This document shows, one piece after another, positions 25,882 to 34,568 of a DNA stretch of 64,000 nucleotides. The translations under genes and the position numbers were made by a program. Positions within the stretch are counted from its first letter, which is position 1. Each line of letters opens with the position of its first letter. The notes under the pieces were generated by a model. The model did not search any database and was not told the origin of the DNA. It worked only from the letters and a program-made list of their open reading frames with translations. The stretch comes from Oceanihabitans sp. 2_MG-2023. GTDB lineage: Bacteria; Bacteroidota; Bacteroidia; Flavobacteriales; Flavobacteriaceae. Where the stretch lies: positions 248,001-312,000 of the forward strand of contig NZ_JAUOQT010000002.1 in assembly GCF_030547245.1 (NCBI RefSeq), in the 5' to 3' direction.

Positions 25882-26301
25882 ATGAAAAAATTATTATTTA
25901 GCGCTGCTTTATTATTAGCATTAAGCGTATCGTTTACATCATGTAGAGAAGTAAAAGAAAAAACTGACGCAGCTAGTGATGCTGTAGAAAACGCTGCTGA
26001 AGCTACTGGTGATGCATTAGAAAATGCTGCTGATGCAACAGGTGATGCTCTTGAAGAAGCTGGAGACGCTGTTGAAAATGCTGCTGACTCTGCTGTGGAT
26101 GCTGCAGGTAATGCTGTGGATGCTGCTGGAAATGCAATTGAAAATGCTGCTGACTCTGCAAAAGATGCTGCTGGAAACGCTGTAGATGCTGTTGAAAAAG
26201 CTGCTGGAGACGCAAAAGATGCTGCTGGAAATGCAGTGGAAAAAGCTTCAGATGCAGTTTCTGATAAAGCAAATGATTTAAAAGCTAAAGCTGGTCACTA
26301 A
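25882..26301 (+). CDS. Alanine-rich LEA/apolipoprotein-like lipoprotein
   Basis: 139 residues. Lipoprotein signal with lipobox SFTSC (Cys21). The mature part is almost entirely built of A, D, E, N, G, K in an 11-residue-like rhythm (DAVENAAEATGDALENAADA, DAAGNAVDAAGNAIENAADS), predicted to be a long amphipathic helix like group-3 LEA proteins or YtxH-type stress proteins. A role as an envelope-anchored, stress-related or structural coil is inference from composition. The repeats are visible in the DNA (gctgctgg/gatgct). A strong terminator follows. Confidence 0.83.
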   Translation: MKKLLFSAALLLALSVSFTSCREVKEKTDAASDAVENAAEATGDALENAADATGDALEEAGDAVENAADSAVDAAGNAVDAAGNAIENAADSAKDAAGNAVDAVEKAAGDAKDAAGNAVEKASDAVSDKANDLKAKAGH

Positions 26302-26317
26302 TACCAGACTTTAATTT

Positions 26318-26349
26318 AAAAGCCTTCATAATTATGAAGGCTTTTTTTT
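26318..26349 (+). terminator. Terminator of the LEA-like lipoprotein gene
   Basis: Perfect palindrome with arms AAAGCCTTCATAA / TTATGAAGGCTTT (26318-26343), then a T run. Confidence 0.9.
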
Positions 26350-26384
26350 GTGCTTATTTTTAAAATTAAGAAACAATATAAACC

Positions 26385-26417
26385 AAAAAAGCCTTACATT
26401 TCTGTAAGGCTTTTTTT
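26385..26417. terminator. Second tandem hairpin with T run
   Basis: GCCTTACA (26391-26398), loop TTTC, TGTAAGGC (26403-26410), flanked by A and T runs. No gene lies between it and the first terminator. Confidence 0.8.
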
Positions 26418-26604
26418 ATTGAAGAAAGGAATTAACCACGTGTTCCTTTATGTGCATCTCGCGAAACATAAATCTATAAAATGGGAATTGACTTCGTCGA
26501 GTCCCAGTTTCAACATGATGAGAAAAACCAATCCAAAAGATTGGATTGCTTTTTTATTTTAAAAACATGCGGAAAAGCTAGCTTTCAAGTATATTTTTAA
26601 AACA
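26418..26604. other. Gene-free stretch, possible remnant of a decayed gene, with a third hairpin
   Basis: Part of the 338-nt gap between the lipoprotein gene and the tRNA genes (26302-26639). A plus-strand reading frame through 26562 ends in a 26-residue tail (WELTSSSPSFN then MMRKTNPKDWIAFLF) that runs through the hairpin at 26524-26557. I recall tails of this kind from GIY-YIG nuclease genes near tRNAs in flavobacteria, but cannot confirm it. No start, ribosome-binding site or domain supports a live gene. Confidence 0.3.
26524..26557. terminator. Third hairpin with T run
   Basis: CAATCCAA (26529-26536), loop AAGA, TTGGATTG (26541-26548), then C and a T run; A run on the left makes it usable in both directions. 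No intact gene precedes it. Confidence 0.7.
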
Positions 26605-26634
26605 AAAAAGCCGAAACTTTCGTTTCGGCTTTTC
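26605..26634 (-). terminator. Terminator of the tRNA operon
   Basis: CCGAAAC (26611-26617), loop TTTC, GTTTCGG (26622-26628), extended by AAGC/GCTT pairs. On the minus strand a T run follows, directly after tRNA-Leu. Confidence 0.88.
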
Positions 26635-26639
26635 ATCTG

Positions 26640-26723
26640 TACTGAAGACGGGACTTGAACCCGTACGTCCTAATGGACATTGGATTTTAAGTCCAACGTG
26701 TCTACCAATTCCACCACTTCAGC
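26640..26723 (-). tRNA. tRNA-Leu (UAA)
   Basis: 84 nt, class II. Acceptor GCTGAAG with CTTCAGT (one G-U pair at position 1-72), anticodon loop CTTAAAA with TAA, long variable arm TGTCC/GGACG and T-arm ACGGG-TTCAAGT-CCCGT, discriminator A. No encoded CCA. Second gene of a two-tRNA operon. Confidence 0.96.
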
Positions 26724-26750
26724 ATTGGTATATTATAAAGAAAGTCTCAG

Positions 26751-26822
26751 AGCGAAAGACGGGATTTGAACCCGCGACCCCCACCTTGGCAAGGTGATGC
26801 TCTACCCCTGAGCTACTTTCGC
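26751..26822 (-). tRNA. tRNA-Gly (GCC)
   Basis: 72 nt. Acceptor GCGAAAG/CTTTCGC, D-arm GCTC/GAGC, anticodon stem TCACC/GGTGG with loop TTGCCAA (anticodon GCC), T-arm GCGGG-TTCAAAT-CCCGT, discriminator T. No encoded CCA. First gene of the tRNA pair, 27 nt before tRNA-Leu. Confidence 0.96.
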
Positions 26823-26861
26823 AGTCTTTTGTATGAACGTGCAATATTGCTATTGCGGTTG

Positions 26862-26891
26862 CAAATTTAAAATAAATCTATGAATTGCAAA
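26862..26891 (-). promoter_or_regulatory. Promoter of the tRNA-Gly/tRNA-Leu operon
   Basis: Minus-strand TTTG (26888-26891), 18-nt spacer, TAAATTTG (26862-26869), about 40 nt before tRNA-Gly. It lies after the mutS stop, so the tRNAs need not depend on mutS transcription. Confidence 0.65.
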
Positions 26892-26921
26892 GCCTTTTTC
26901 GAAAAATTATTATTTTTTTTT

Positions 26922-29534
26922 TCAAGCCTGCTTTTTCTTAATCAACATTCGTTTTATTTCGTTAAGTTTCATTAACGCTTCTACAGGTGTAAGTGTATCA
27001 ATATCAATATGTAATATCTCTTCTTTTATTTGTTCTAATAATGGATCGTCTAAATTGAAGAAACTTAATTGCATTTCATCTTTTATCGATTTTACTTTAT
27101 CAGTAAGTTCTTCACTAGAATGTGATTTTTCTAGTTTCTTTAATATTTTATTTGCTCTATGTAAGACCTGCTGTGGCATTCCAGCCATTTTAGCGACATG
27201 AATACCAAAACTATGCTCACTTCCTCCTGCAACTAGCTTTCGAATAAATAATACGTTATCTTTTAATTCTTTTACAGAGACGTTGTAGTTTTTTATTCTA
27301 GTAAATGTTTCCGTCATTTCATTTAGCTCGTGATAATGTGTTGCAAAAAGTGTTTTTGGTTTTGCTGGATGCTCATGTAAATATTCGCTAATTGCCCAAG
27401 CAATAGAAATCCCATCATAGGTACTTGTTCCTCTTCCTATTTCATCTAACAAGACCAGACTTCTATTACTAATATTATTCAAAATAGATGCAGTTTCATT
27501 CATCTCTACCATAAAAGTAGACTCTCCCATTGAAATATTATCACTTGCTCCTACTCTAGTAAATATTTTATCTACTAAACCTATTCTAGCCGCTTTTGCA
27601 GGAACAAAACTTCCCATCTGTGCTAGTAATACAATTAAAGCAGTTTGACGTAAAATTGCAGACTTACCAGACATATTTGGACCAGTAATCATAATTATTT
27701 GTTGGGTTGCTCTATCTAGAAAAACATCGTTTGCAATGTATGGCTCTCCAATTGGCAATTGTTTTTCTATTACGGGATGACGACCGTCTTTTATTTCAAG
27801 ATCATGCGTATCATCAATTATTGGGTAGCTATACTTATTATCTTTTGCTAATTGCGCGAAACCAGCCAAACAATCTAATTGCCCAATTAGATATGCATTT
27901 TGCTGTACTGGTTTAATGTATTGGTTCATCCAAGCAACTAATTCTGCAAATAATTTTTGCTCTATGGCTAATATTTTTTCTTCGGCACCCAGAATTTTAC
28001 TTTCGTATTCTTTAAGTTCTTCGGTAATATAACGCTCTGCATTAACTAAAGTTTGTTTACGTATCCATTCTTCAGGAACTTTGTCTTTATGTGTATTTCG
28101 TACTTCAATATAATAACCGAAAACATTATTAGATGCTATTTTAAGGGAAGTAATTCCTGTTCGCTCGCTTTCGCGTTGCAGCATCTTATCTAAGTAATCT
28201 TTTCCTGAAGTAGACAATGCTCTAAGTTCATCTAACTCTTTAGAAAAACCTTCAGCAATGGTACTTCCTTTTAAAACATTTACAGGAGCATCTTCATTTA
28301 GCATGGTTTTAATCTTCTCTCGAAGCACATCACAGTTTTGCAACTTATCGCCTATTATTTTAAGAGATTCATTATCGCAATTAGAAGACAGCTCTTTTAT
28401 TGGTAATATTGCTTCTAAAGAATTTTTAAGCTGAATAACCTCTCTAGGATTCACCTTTCCTGTTGCAACCTTAGATATTAACCGCTCAATATCCCCAATT
28501 CCTTTTATATGGTTTTGTGTTTTCTGAAGTGTGTTTTTTTCTTTAGTAAAGTAATATACAACTTCATGACGTTGTTTAATCTTTTCTACATTTTTTAGTG
28601 GCAGAGCTAACCATCGTTTTAGTAAACGTCCACCCATAGGAGAAATGGTTTTATCAATAACATGCAAAAGAGTGACTGCATTATTATTGGTAGAATTATA
28701 CAGCTCTAAGTTTCTAATAGTAAAGCGATCCATCCACACATAGTCATCTTCTGCAATTCTAGAAATAGAAGTGATGTGCTGTAATTTGTTATGTTGTGTT
28801 TCACCTAAATAATGCAAAACAGAACCTGAAGCGATTATACCTTGCTCTAAATCTGCAATACCAAATCCTTTTAAAGTTTTGGTATTAAAGTGTTTTATTA
28901 AGGTTTCGTTAGCATAATCGGTTTGATACACCCAATCTTCTAAATAAAAAGTATGAAAATCAGCCCCAAAGGTTTCCTTAAAAAGGCTTCTCTTTTGTTT
29001 AGACACCAAGACTTCACTTGGGCTAAAATTTTGAAGCAGCTTATCTATATATTCGGCATTTCCTTGCGAAGTTAAAAACTCTCCAGTAGACACATCTAAA
29101 AAGGAGATTCCAATTTTCTTTTTTTCGAAATAAACCGAGCACAAAAAATTATTAGATTTCGAGATCAAAACCTCATCATTTAAAGCTACACCAGGGGTTA
29201 CCAACTCTGTAACACCACGCTTCACAATGTTTTTGGTTTGTTTAGGATCTTCTAATTGATCACAAATAGCAACACGTTCTCCTGCTTTTACTAATTTTGG
29301 TAAATAGGTATTTAAAGAGTGATGCGGAAACCCTGCTAGTTCTATTTCGCTTTCGCTACCTGCACCTCGTTTGGTTAATATAATACCTAAAATACCAGCT
29401 GTTTTAATAGCGTCTTCACCAAAGGTTTCGTAAAAATCTCCAACTCGGAATAATAATAAAGCATCTGGATACTTTGCTTTTATAGCATTGTACTGCTTCA
29501 TTAAAGGGGTTACTTTTTTTGTTTTTTTTGCCAA
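26922..29534 (-). CDS. mutS: DNA mismatch repair protein MutS
   Basis: Mismatch-recognition ATPase of post-replicative repair. 870 residues, normal for MutS1. Mismatch-binding FYE motif at residues 34-36 ([11 protein letters not shown]), connector, lever and clamp regions, then the ATPase domain with Walker [28 protein letters not shown], Walker [17 protein letters not shown] and [11 protein letters not shown]-terminal helix-turn-helix dimerisation part is present. Stand-alone gene; mutL is not nearby. Upstream is the divergent SpoU methyltransferase gene. Confidence 0.98.
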   Translation of the reverse strand: MAKKTKKVTPLMKQYNAIKAKYPDALLLFRVGDFYETFGEDAIKTAGILGIILTKRGAGSESEIELAGFPHHSLNTYLPKLVKAGERVAICDQLEDPKQTKNIVKRGVTELVTPGVALNDEVLISKSNNFLCSVYFEKKKIGISFLDVSTGEFLTSQGNAEYIDKLLQNFSPSEVLVSKQKRSLFKETFGADFHTFYLEDWVYQTDYANETLIKHFNTKTLKGFGIADLEQGIIASGSVLHYLGETQHNKLQHITSISRIAEDDYVWMDRFTIRNLELYNSTNNNAVTLLHVIDKTISPMGGRLLKRWLALPLKNVEKIKQRHEVVYYFTKEKNTLQKTQNHIKGIGDIERLISKVATGKVNPREVIQLKNSLEAILPIKELSSNCDNESLKIIGDKLQNCDVLREKIKTMLNEDAPVNVLKGSTIAEGFSKELDELRALSTSGKDYLDKMLQRESERTGITSLKIASNNVFGYYIEVRNTHKDKVPEEWIRKQTLVNAERYITEELKEYESKILGAEEKILAIEQKLFAELVAWMNQYIKPVQQNAYLIGQLDCLAGFAQLAKDNKYSYPIIDDTHDLEIKDGRHPVIEKQLPIGEPYIANDVFLDRATQQIIMITGPNMSGKSAILRQTALIVLLAQMGSFVPAKAARIGLVDKIFTRVGASDNISMGESTFMVEMNETASILNNISNRSLVLLDEIGRGTSTYDGISIAWAISEYLHEHPAKPKTLFATHYHELNEMTETFTRIKNYNVSVKELKDNVLFIRKLVAGGSEHSFGIHVAKMAGMPQQVLHRANKILKKLEKSHSSEELTDKVKSIKDEMQLSFFNLDDPLLEQIKEEILHIDIDTLTPVEALMKLNEIKRMLIKKKQA

Positions 29535-29709
29535 GAGTAAAAGTGTTATTTTTGCCCTATTAATTACTTAGGACTATAAGATTGCTAAGGTACTTATAAT
29601 TTGATTTTTTTTGAAATCAATTCTACTTTAGTTATTTACATTTGTTCACAAAAAGTAGAGACAGAATTTTAATTACTGCCTTTATGAAAACAAAAGAAAG
29701 ACATTTTAA

Positions 29710-30255
29710 ATGCGTAAACTAAAAAATAGCGAACTAGATAGACTGAGTGTAGAAGGGTTTAAAACCGCTACCAAAACTCCTATTATTATTATTCTAGACA
29801 ATATTAGAAGTTTAAATAACATAGGCTCTGTATTTAGAACGAGTGATGCCTTTTTAATTGAAAAAATTTACCTCTGCGGAATTACTGCTACACCACCACA
29901 TAAAGACATACACAAAACAGCTTTAGGAAGTACAGACACTGTTGCATGGGAATATGCAGAAAACACATTAGACGTTATTAAAAAACTACAAGAAGAACAG
30001 GTTCAAATCTGTGCTATTGAACAAGCTGAAAATGCAACAATGCTAAACAAATTTACACCAAAGGCTACCACAAAATACGCTTTAGTTTTTGGTAACGAAG
30101 TCAAAGGTGTTGCGCAAGATGTAGTTAGTGCAAGTGACGTTATTATTGAAATACCGCAATTTGGAACCAAACATTCTTTAAACATATCTGTAAGCTGTGG
30201 CGTTGTGGTTTGGGATGTTTTTAGTAAAATGAAAAACACTATTCTACAACCATAA
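29710..30255 (+). CDS. SpoU/TrmH family RNA 2'-O-methyltransferase
   Basis: 181 residues, a SPOUT (trefoil-knot) methyltransferase that uses S-adenosylmethionine to methylate a ribose 2'-OH in tRNA or rRNA. Motif 1 NNIGSVFRTSDAF, motif 2 LVFGNEVKGV, motif 3 IPQFGTKHSLNISVSCGVVV. It lacks the N-terminal substrate-binding domain of RlmB, so the single-domain form with unknown target is most like TrmL/TrmH-type proteins. It overlaps the convergent gene on the other strand by 17 nt at the 3' end. The 175-nt upstream gap holds an imperfect TTGATTT/AAATCAA hairpin. Confidence 0.93.
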   Translation: MRKLKNSELDRLSVEGFKTATKTPIIIILDNIRSLNNIGSVFRTSDAFLIEKIYLCGITATPPHKDIHKTALGSTDTVAWEYAENTLDVIKKLQEEQVQICAIEQAENATMLNKFTPKATTKYALVFGNEVKGVAQDVVSASDVIIEIPQFGTKHSLNISVSCGVVVWDVFSKMKNTILQP

Positions 30256-32545
30256 TTTCACTAATAAGAGCTCCTGCTTTAGTAAATCCCTGAACATAAA
30301 AAGTATATCCTGAGTTATACTGTTTCACTTTAAAAACAACTTCTCCATTAGCATTAGTTTCTAATATTGGTTTCCAATCTATTTCCTGTATTTCATTTTG
30401 AAAATTAAAATCATTAATAGGTGTATAATACTTTTTGGCAGCATTATAACCATATTCAAAAACATAGTTCTGGTATAATTCTATTATTCCCTTTTTGTAG
30501 TTATCTTTTGTAAACACTTGATAAGCCACAGCTCCTCCTTCTTTTGGATATGGCTGCATCATAACACTTTCAATATCTTTCATTTCTAATTTCAAACCTG
30601 CTAAATCTTCCGATTCCATTCTTTTACCATCAATAAACAAAAGTGCTTCCTTTTTTACACCAACCTCCAAATACCATTCTAAACCTTTCCAATTAACTAA
30701 CTTAACACCTTCTTCTCGCTCTAAATACCTTAATAAGAATTCATTTTTATAATAATCACTCACTTCTAAAGGCATATATTTACCTATATCGGAAGTTATT
30801 TTTTTATACTTATTCACAAGCTTTTTCTTTTCAAAATACGCTCTACTTTTAACCTTACCCGAAACATTTACGGTATCTAATGTAGTAGTATTACTTTGGT
30901 AAAAATCTACATGACTATAGTTTTCCTGCTTGGATAAGGAATAGTTAGATGCGTTTTTTTTTAGTTGAAACTTCATTTTATAATTACTAACAGAATCTAA
31001 AACCATGTTTTCTGGTTTTGCTAATGCCTTGTCTGGCTTTACAAAAGATAACTTTACAGAATCTCCTTTGTATATTAATAGATTTTTAAATGTAAAATCT
31101 AATTTATTGTTTAAAAATATCTTGTCAATAATCTTATTGTCTTCACTAATTAAGGCAAGATTATTAGAACCTAATGGTTTTACATAACCAGATAATTTAA
31201 AACCCATTTCAAAATTATACTTGTATTTTGGATTTAGATTATGCACATACTCTGTAGAAGAATACTGCGTCCATCCTTGTGTTAACAATAGCAAGTCTAA
31301 ATGATTAAACCTATTTTTATTATTAGTATTAAAATAGTAAGAAGGCTTTTCTATATAACCTTTTAGATAAGGAGTCAACAAAAAGGCAGATTCAATACTT
31401 GCATTTTCATCTAGCTCCACGGTATTAGACAAAACAGATGCACTAATATTTGCTACTCCAGAGGTGTCTTTTATTAGCATTTTAAATGCAATAGAATCCT
31501 TTACTTCTAGTAGTTTTTCAATTTTTACTTCTTTTTTAGTATTACTTTTATACACAAAAAATTTCCTTTCTAAAACCGGTGTGTTATTTTTAAAAACGGT
31601 CACTGTATTTACACCATTAAAAAAATCTTTTTTGTTTAATTTTAGTTTAATTTTTGAAGTATCTACTAAAACAACATCTGCATAATTGACCAACTTATTA
31701 TTTTGATGAAATAGAATAAAATAATCATCATTTGCATTTTGTATCGTCTGTGTATTGGTTTGCAATTGTAATGTTATGAAATCCTTATCATCACTTACAG
31801 TTATTGCTACACCTTGTTTTTTAGCTAGCGGAACATCTACTCGAAAAACCGAATCATTAGTAGCTATAATAGCTTGATATTTTTCTAATTCTTTATAATG
31901 AAATTTAGATTTAGCCATTCCTGAATACACATTTTTAAAATGTGCCACTTCATTATTATTAGAATCTACTATTTTACCAGAAAAATTATTCCCAAGACCA
32001 TTAGTCAACACCTTAACAGCAACTACATTTTCAACATTTTCTAACAAAAAACCACCTTCTGGAAAGAGTTGCACATCGTATAAGAACTCATTAGTTTCAG
32101 CTTTTTCCTCTACAGCATTACCAATACTTATCTTAGAAACAAACACATTAGCTTCTCCAAAGTTTTTCATAAAATTGGTTTGTGCTTGCAAATAATAATT
32201 TCCACCTTTTAAAGAATGAAACAACTCAAATTGCCCAATACCAACACCTTTATTAATCAATATATTTTGAGTTTCTATTAATGCTCCTGTTTCCGAAAAC
32301 AGACTAACATAAAGCAATGTGGTTTTTAATGAAGGCGTATTTTCATTTGAAGAAACATAAGCTTTAAACCAAATAGTATCTTCCTGATTATACTTAATCT
32401 TATTTGTATGAATAAATACTTTTTCGAAAAATAAGGGCTCTTTTTGTAAAGCAGTAATTATAGAATCTGTAAATTTATTTTGAGCAATTGTAGCAATAGA
32501 AGAAAAAAGAATAAAGTAAAATAGTAAAAATCTGTTTTGCATCAT
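30239..32545 (-). CDS. Large exported protein with MG2-like repeats and a plug-like C-terminal domain
   Basis: About 768 residues from the ATG at 32545, which gives a clean signal peptide (QNRFLLFYFILFSSIATIAQ). An earlier ATG at 32584 would overlap the upstream gene and is less likely. VFIHTNKIKYNQEDTIWFKA resembles the alpha-2-macroglobulin MG2 pattern, followed by several beta-sandwich segments. Near residues 590-690, LDTVNVSGKVKSR and GVKKEALLFIDGKRM with DIESVMMQPYP look like a degenerate TonB-dependent-receptor plug. The C-terminus is beta-rich, ending in EIMVVE. Proteins of this kind are common and uncharacterised in flavobacteria. Probably periplasmic or surface-exposed. Confidence 0.72.
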   Translation of the reverse strand: MMQNRFLLFYFILFSSIATIAQNKFTDSIITALQKEPLFFEKVFIHTNKIKYNQEDTIWFKAYVSSNENTPSLKTTLLYVSLFSETGALIETQNILINKGVGIGQFELFHSLKGGNYYLQAQTNFMKNFGEANVFVSKISIGNAVEEKAETNEFLYDVQLFPEGGFLLENVENVVAVKVLTNGLGNNFSGKIVDSNNNEVAHFKNVYSGMAKSKFHYKELEKYQAIIATNDSVFRVDVPLAKKQGVAITVSDDKDFITLQLQTNTQTIQNANDDYFILFHQNNKLVNYADVVLVDTSKIKLKLNKKDFFNGVNTVTVFKNNTPVLERKFFVYKSNTKKEVKIEKLLEVKDSIAFKMLIKDTSGVANISASVLSNTVELDENASIESAFLLTPYLKGYIEKPSYYFNTNNKNRFNHLDLLLLTQGWTQYSSTEYVHNLNPKYKYNFEMGFKLSGYVKPLGSNNLALISEDNKIIDKIFLNNKLDFTFKNLLIYKGDSVKLSFVKPDKALAKPENMVLDSVSNYKMKFQLKKNASNYSLSKQENYSHVDFYQSNTTTLDTVNVSGKVKSRAYFEKKKLVNKYKKITSDIGKYMPLEVSDYYKNEFLLRYLEREEGVKLVNWKGLEWYLEVGVKKEALLFIDGKRMESEDLAGLKLEMKDIESVMMQPYPKEGGAVAYQVFTKDNYKKGIIELYQNYVFEYGYNAAKKYYTPINDFNFQNEIQEIDWKPILETNANGEVVFKVKQYNSGYTFYVQGFTKAGALISEIMVVE

Positions 32546-32576
32546 GAATGCTATATATTTTAGGGATTTTAAAAAA

Positions 32577-33704
32577 CTATTCACAAATCTTATCTAACAA
32601 CCATAAATAATCTGTTCTATTTTTTACAAAATCTTTATCTGAAATATCAATAATCTTCACGTTTAATTCGGTTTGTTCTTTTAAGAACTCTAAATAACCA
32701 GCATTTATTTTTTCTAAATAGTCGTTTTCAATATTCTTCTCGTAATTTCTACCTCTTTTTTTAATATTAGCCTGAAGTCTTTCTGTATTTTGATATAAAT
32801 ATACGTACAAATCTGGTTTTGCTATATCTTTATATACTTGATAAAAGAGTTTTCTATAAAGTCTAAACTCATCTTCTGGCAAGGTTATTTTAGAAAAAAT
32901 TAGTGATTTAAACACATCGTAATCACTAACAATAAAATCTTTAAACAAGTCTAATTGCGATAAATCATCACTAATTTGTTGGTAACGATCTGCCAGAAAA
33001 GACATTTCTAAAGTAAACGCATAGCGCTTTGGTTCTTTATAAAATTTTGGTAAAAATGGATTATCGGCAAAACGTTCTAAAATAAGTTTCGCATTAAAAT
33101 CATGCGCCATTTTATTGGTTAAACTTGTTTTTCCTGCTCCTATATTTCCTTCAATAGCTATAAAATTATAATTTGAAAAATCATATTGTTTACTTGGGTT
33201 TTTAAGCCAAATATTTATGGGTTCTAAAACACTTTCATCTTCACATTCTTCTAATAAAACACTAATCTCTTTTTTTAAAACAGGATGTTGTATTTGCGAT
33301 GCAATATTATATAATGGTTGCAAAACAAATTTTCGTTTTTGCATTTCGGGATGTGGAATATGCAAAGATTTTGTTTCTACAATTTCATCTTCAAAAAAAA
33401 TAATATCTAAATCAATAATTCTGGCTTGATATCCTTTAATTTTTGTTCTTACTCTTCCTAATTGCGTTTCAATATCTAGTAATTTCTTTAAAAGCTTATT
33501 GGGTTTTAATTCGGTTTCTAAAATCAAACAGGTATTAAAAAATGCTTCACTTTCAAAACCAAGAGCAGGTGTTTTATATACTTTAGAAATAATTTTAATA
33601 TTACCAACCTGTACATGAATACAGTCTATAGCGTTTTGCAAATTTTTAAATTTGTCGCCTTTATTACTCCCTAAGGAAATGTATGCTTTTTTTGGTTGGC
33701 TCAT
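32577..33704 (-). CDS. folK: Fusion of HPPK (FolK) and deoxynucleoside kinase
   Basis: 375 residues. Residues 5-140 are 6-hydroxymethyl-7,8-dihydropterin pyrophosphokinase: ISLGSNKGDKFKNL, VYKTPALGF, FFNTCLILET, GRVRTKIKGYQARIIDLDII and HPEMQKRKFVLQPL. Residues 178-375 are a deoxynucleoside kinase: P-loop GNIGAGKTS (186-194), ERFADNPFLPKFY, SDYDVFKSLIF and a lid with KKRGRNYEKNIENDYLEKI. The first makes the folate precursor, the second phosphorylates deoxynucleosides. This fusion is known in Bacteroidota. The pairing connects folate synthesis and dNTP salvage; thyA and DHFR also lie in this window. Last 8 nt overlap the longest frame of the next gene. Confidence 0.94.
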   Translation of the reverse strand: MSQPKKAYISLGSNKGDKFKNLQNAIDCIHVQVGNIKIISKVYKTPALGFESEAFFNTCLILETELKPNKLLKKLLDIETQLGRVRTKIKGYQARIIDLDIIFFEDEIVETKSLHIPHPEMQKRKFVLQPLYNIASQIQHPVLKKEISVLLEECEDESVLEPINIWLKNPSKQYDFSNYNFIAIEGNIGAGKTSLTNKMAHDFNAKLILERFADNPFLPKFYKEPKRYAFTLEMSFLADRYQQISDDLSQLDLFKDFIVSDYDVFKSLIFSKITLPEDEFRLYRKLFYQVYKDIAKPDLYVYLYQNTERLQANIKKRGRNYEKNIENDYLEKINAGYLEFLKEQTELNVKIIDISDKDFVKNRTDYLWLLDKICE

Positions 33705-33775
33705 AGAATTAGCAAAATAAGGAAAACAATTTTTAATGCTTTATATTTATCTTCGCTATTTATTCACAATTTGCA

Positions 33776-34480
33776 ATGACATTAAAAGATAAACTTACTG
33801 CACAACGTATTTACCTGTTTCTGGGCGCTTTATTTATAACCTCTTTGGTAGTTTCTAATTTAATATTTCAGAAGTTTTTTTATTGGTACCCTTTTCCTAA
33901 TAAAATTTTTGGAGTTTCTCTTTTTGAAATTTCTGTTGGTATTTTACCATATCCAATAACTTTTTTAATAACCGATTTAATTAGCGAGATTTATGGAAAG
34001 AAGCGAGCTAACGATATTGTAATTGCTGGAATATTCGCTTCATTTTTTTCCATGCTAATTGTTTACGTTGCTAATTTAGTTCCCGCAACAAGCTGGTCTC
34101 CTGTCAACAACAAATTATTTACAACCGTTTTTGGAAGTACAGCAATTGCAGTTTTTGCGAGCATGATGGCGTACTTATTTGCACAACTTGTAGATATTCA
34201 GGTGTATCATTTCTGGAAAAAATTAACCAAAGGAAAACACCTATGGTTACGAAATAATTTTTCAACTTTTTTCTCTCAATTTGTAGATACGTTTACCATC
34301 TTAACATTACTATGTTCTTTTGATATTATAGCATGGGATAAATTTGCTGGATTATTGGTTGCTGGTTTTGCCTTTAAAGTACTAATTGCTATTGTAGATA
34401 CTCCCTTTTTATATTTAGGGGTTTATCTTTTTAGAAAACGTTTTCAGCTTAAGGTCAACGAAGAGATAAATTTACTTTAA
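33776..34480 (+). CDS. yhhQ: Queuosine precursor transporter (YhhQ/VUT family)
   Basis: 234 residues, six predicted membrane helices. ITSLVVSNLIFQKFF, VGILPYPITFLITDLISEIYG and FSTFFSQFVDTFTILTLLC are YhhQ (DUF165) segments, the last with the conserved Q-x-x-D. YhhQ imports 7-cyano-7-deazaguanine and related bases for queuosine in tRNA. It is the first gene to the right of the folK start, divergent from it (71-nt gap), with TATCTTCG as a weak -7 box. Confidence 0.9.
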   Translation: MTLKDKLTAQRIYLFLGALFITSLVVSNLIFQKFFYWYPFPNKIFGVSLFEISVGILPYPITFLITDLISEIYGKKRANDIVIAGIFASFFSMLIVYVANLVPATSWSPVNNKLFTTVFGSTAIAVFASMMAYLFAQLVDIQVYHFWKKLTKGKHLWLRNNFSTFFSQFVDTFTILTLLCSFDIIAWDKFAGLLVAGFAFKVLIAIVDTPFLYLGVYLFRKRFQLKVNEEINLL

Positions 34481-34552
34481 ATGCTAAACTTTTGCTAAAG
34501 TCTATCAATACAAGATCTAAACCAAGTATTATTACGTAAATACTTACACAAA

Positions 34553-34560
34553 TAAATTTG
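34553..34560 (+). promoter_or_regulatory. Putative -7 box of the AsmA-like gene
   Basis: TAAATTTG, 8 nt before the ATG, fits TAnnTTTG; no good -33 element is seen, and the leader would be very short. Confidence 0.4.
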
Positions 34561-34568
34561 TATTTTTT

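Noticed and set aside
26003-26272. 89-residue minus-strand frame rich in Q, L and H opposite the LEA-like lipoprotein
   Set aside because: It arises from the repetitive coding DNA of the plus-strand gene; low-complexity composition, no start context and no domain.
26350-26562. 70-residue plus-strand frame in the spacer before the tRNAs
   Set aside because: It runs straight through a terminator hairpin at 26385-26417 and has no recognisable domain; only its tail might be a gene remnant.
32546-32584. Earlier ATG for the MG2-like protein
   Set aside because: Overlaps the folK-dNK end and precedes the signal peptide by 13 residues that do not fit one.
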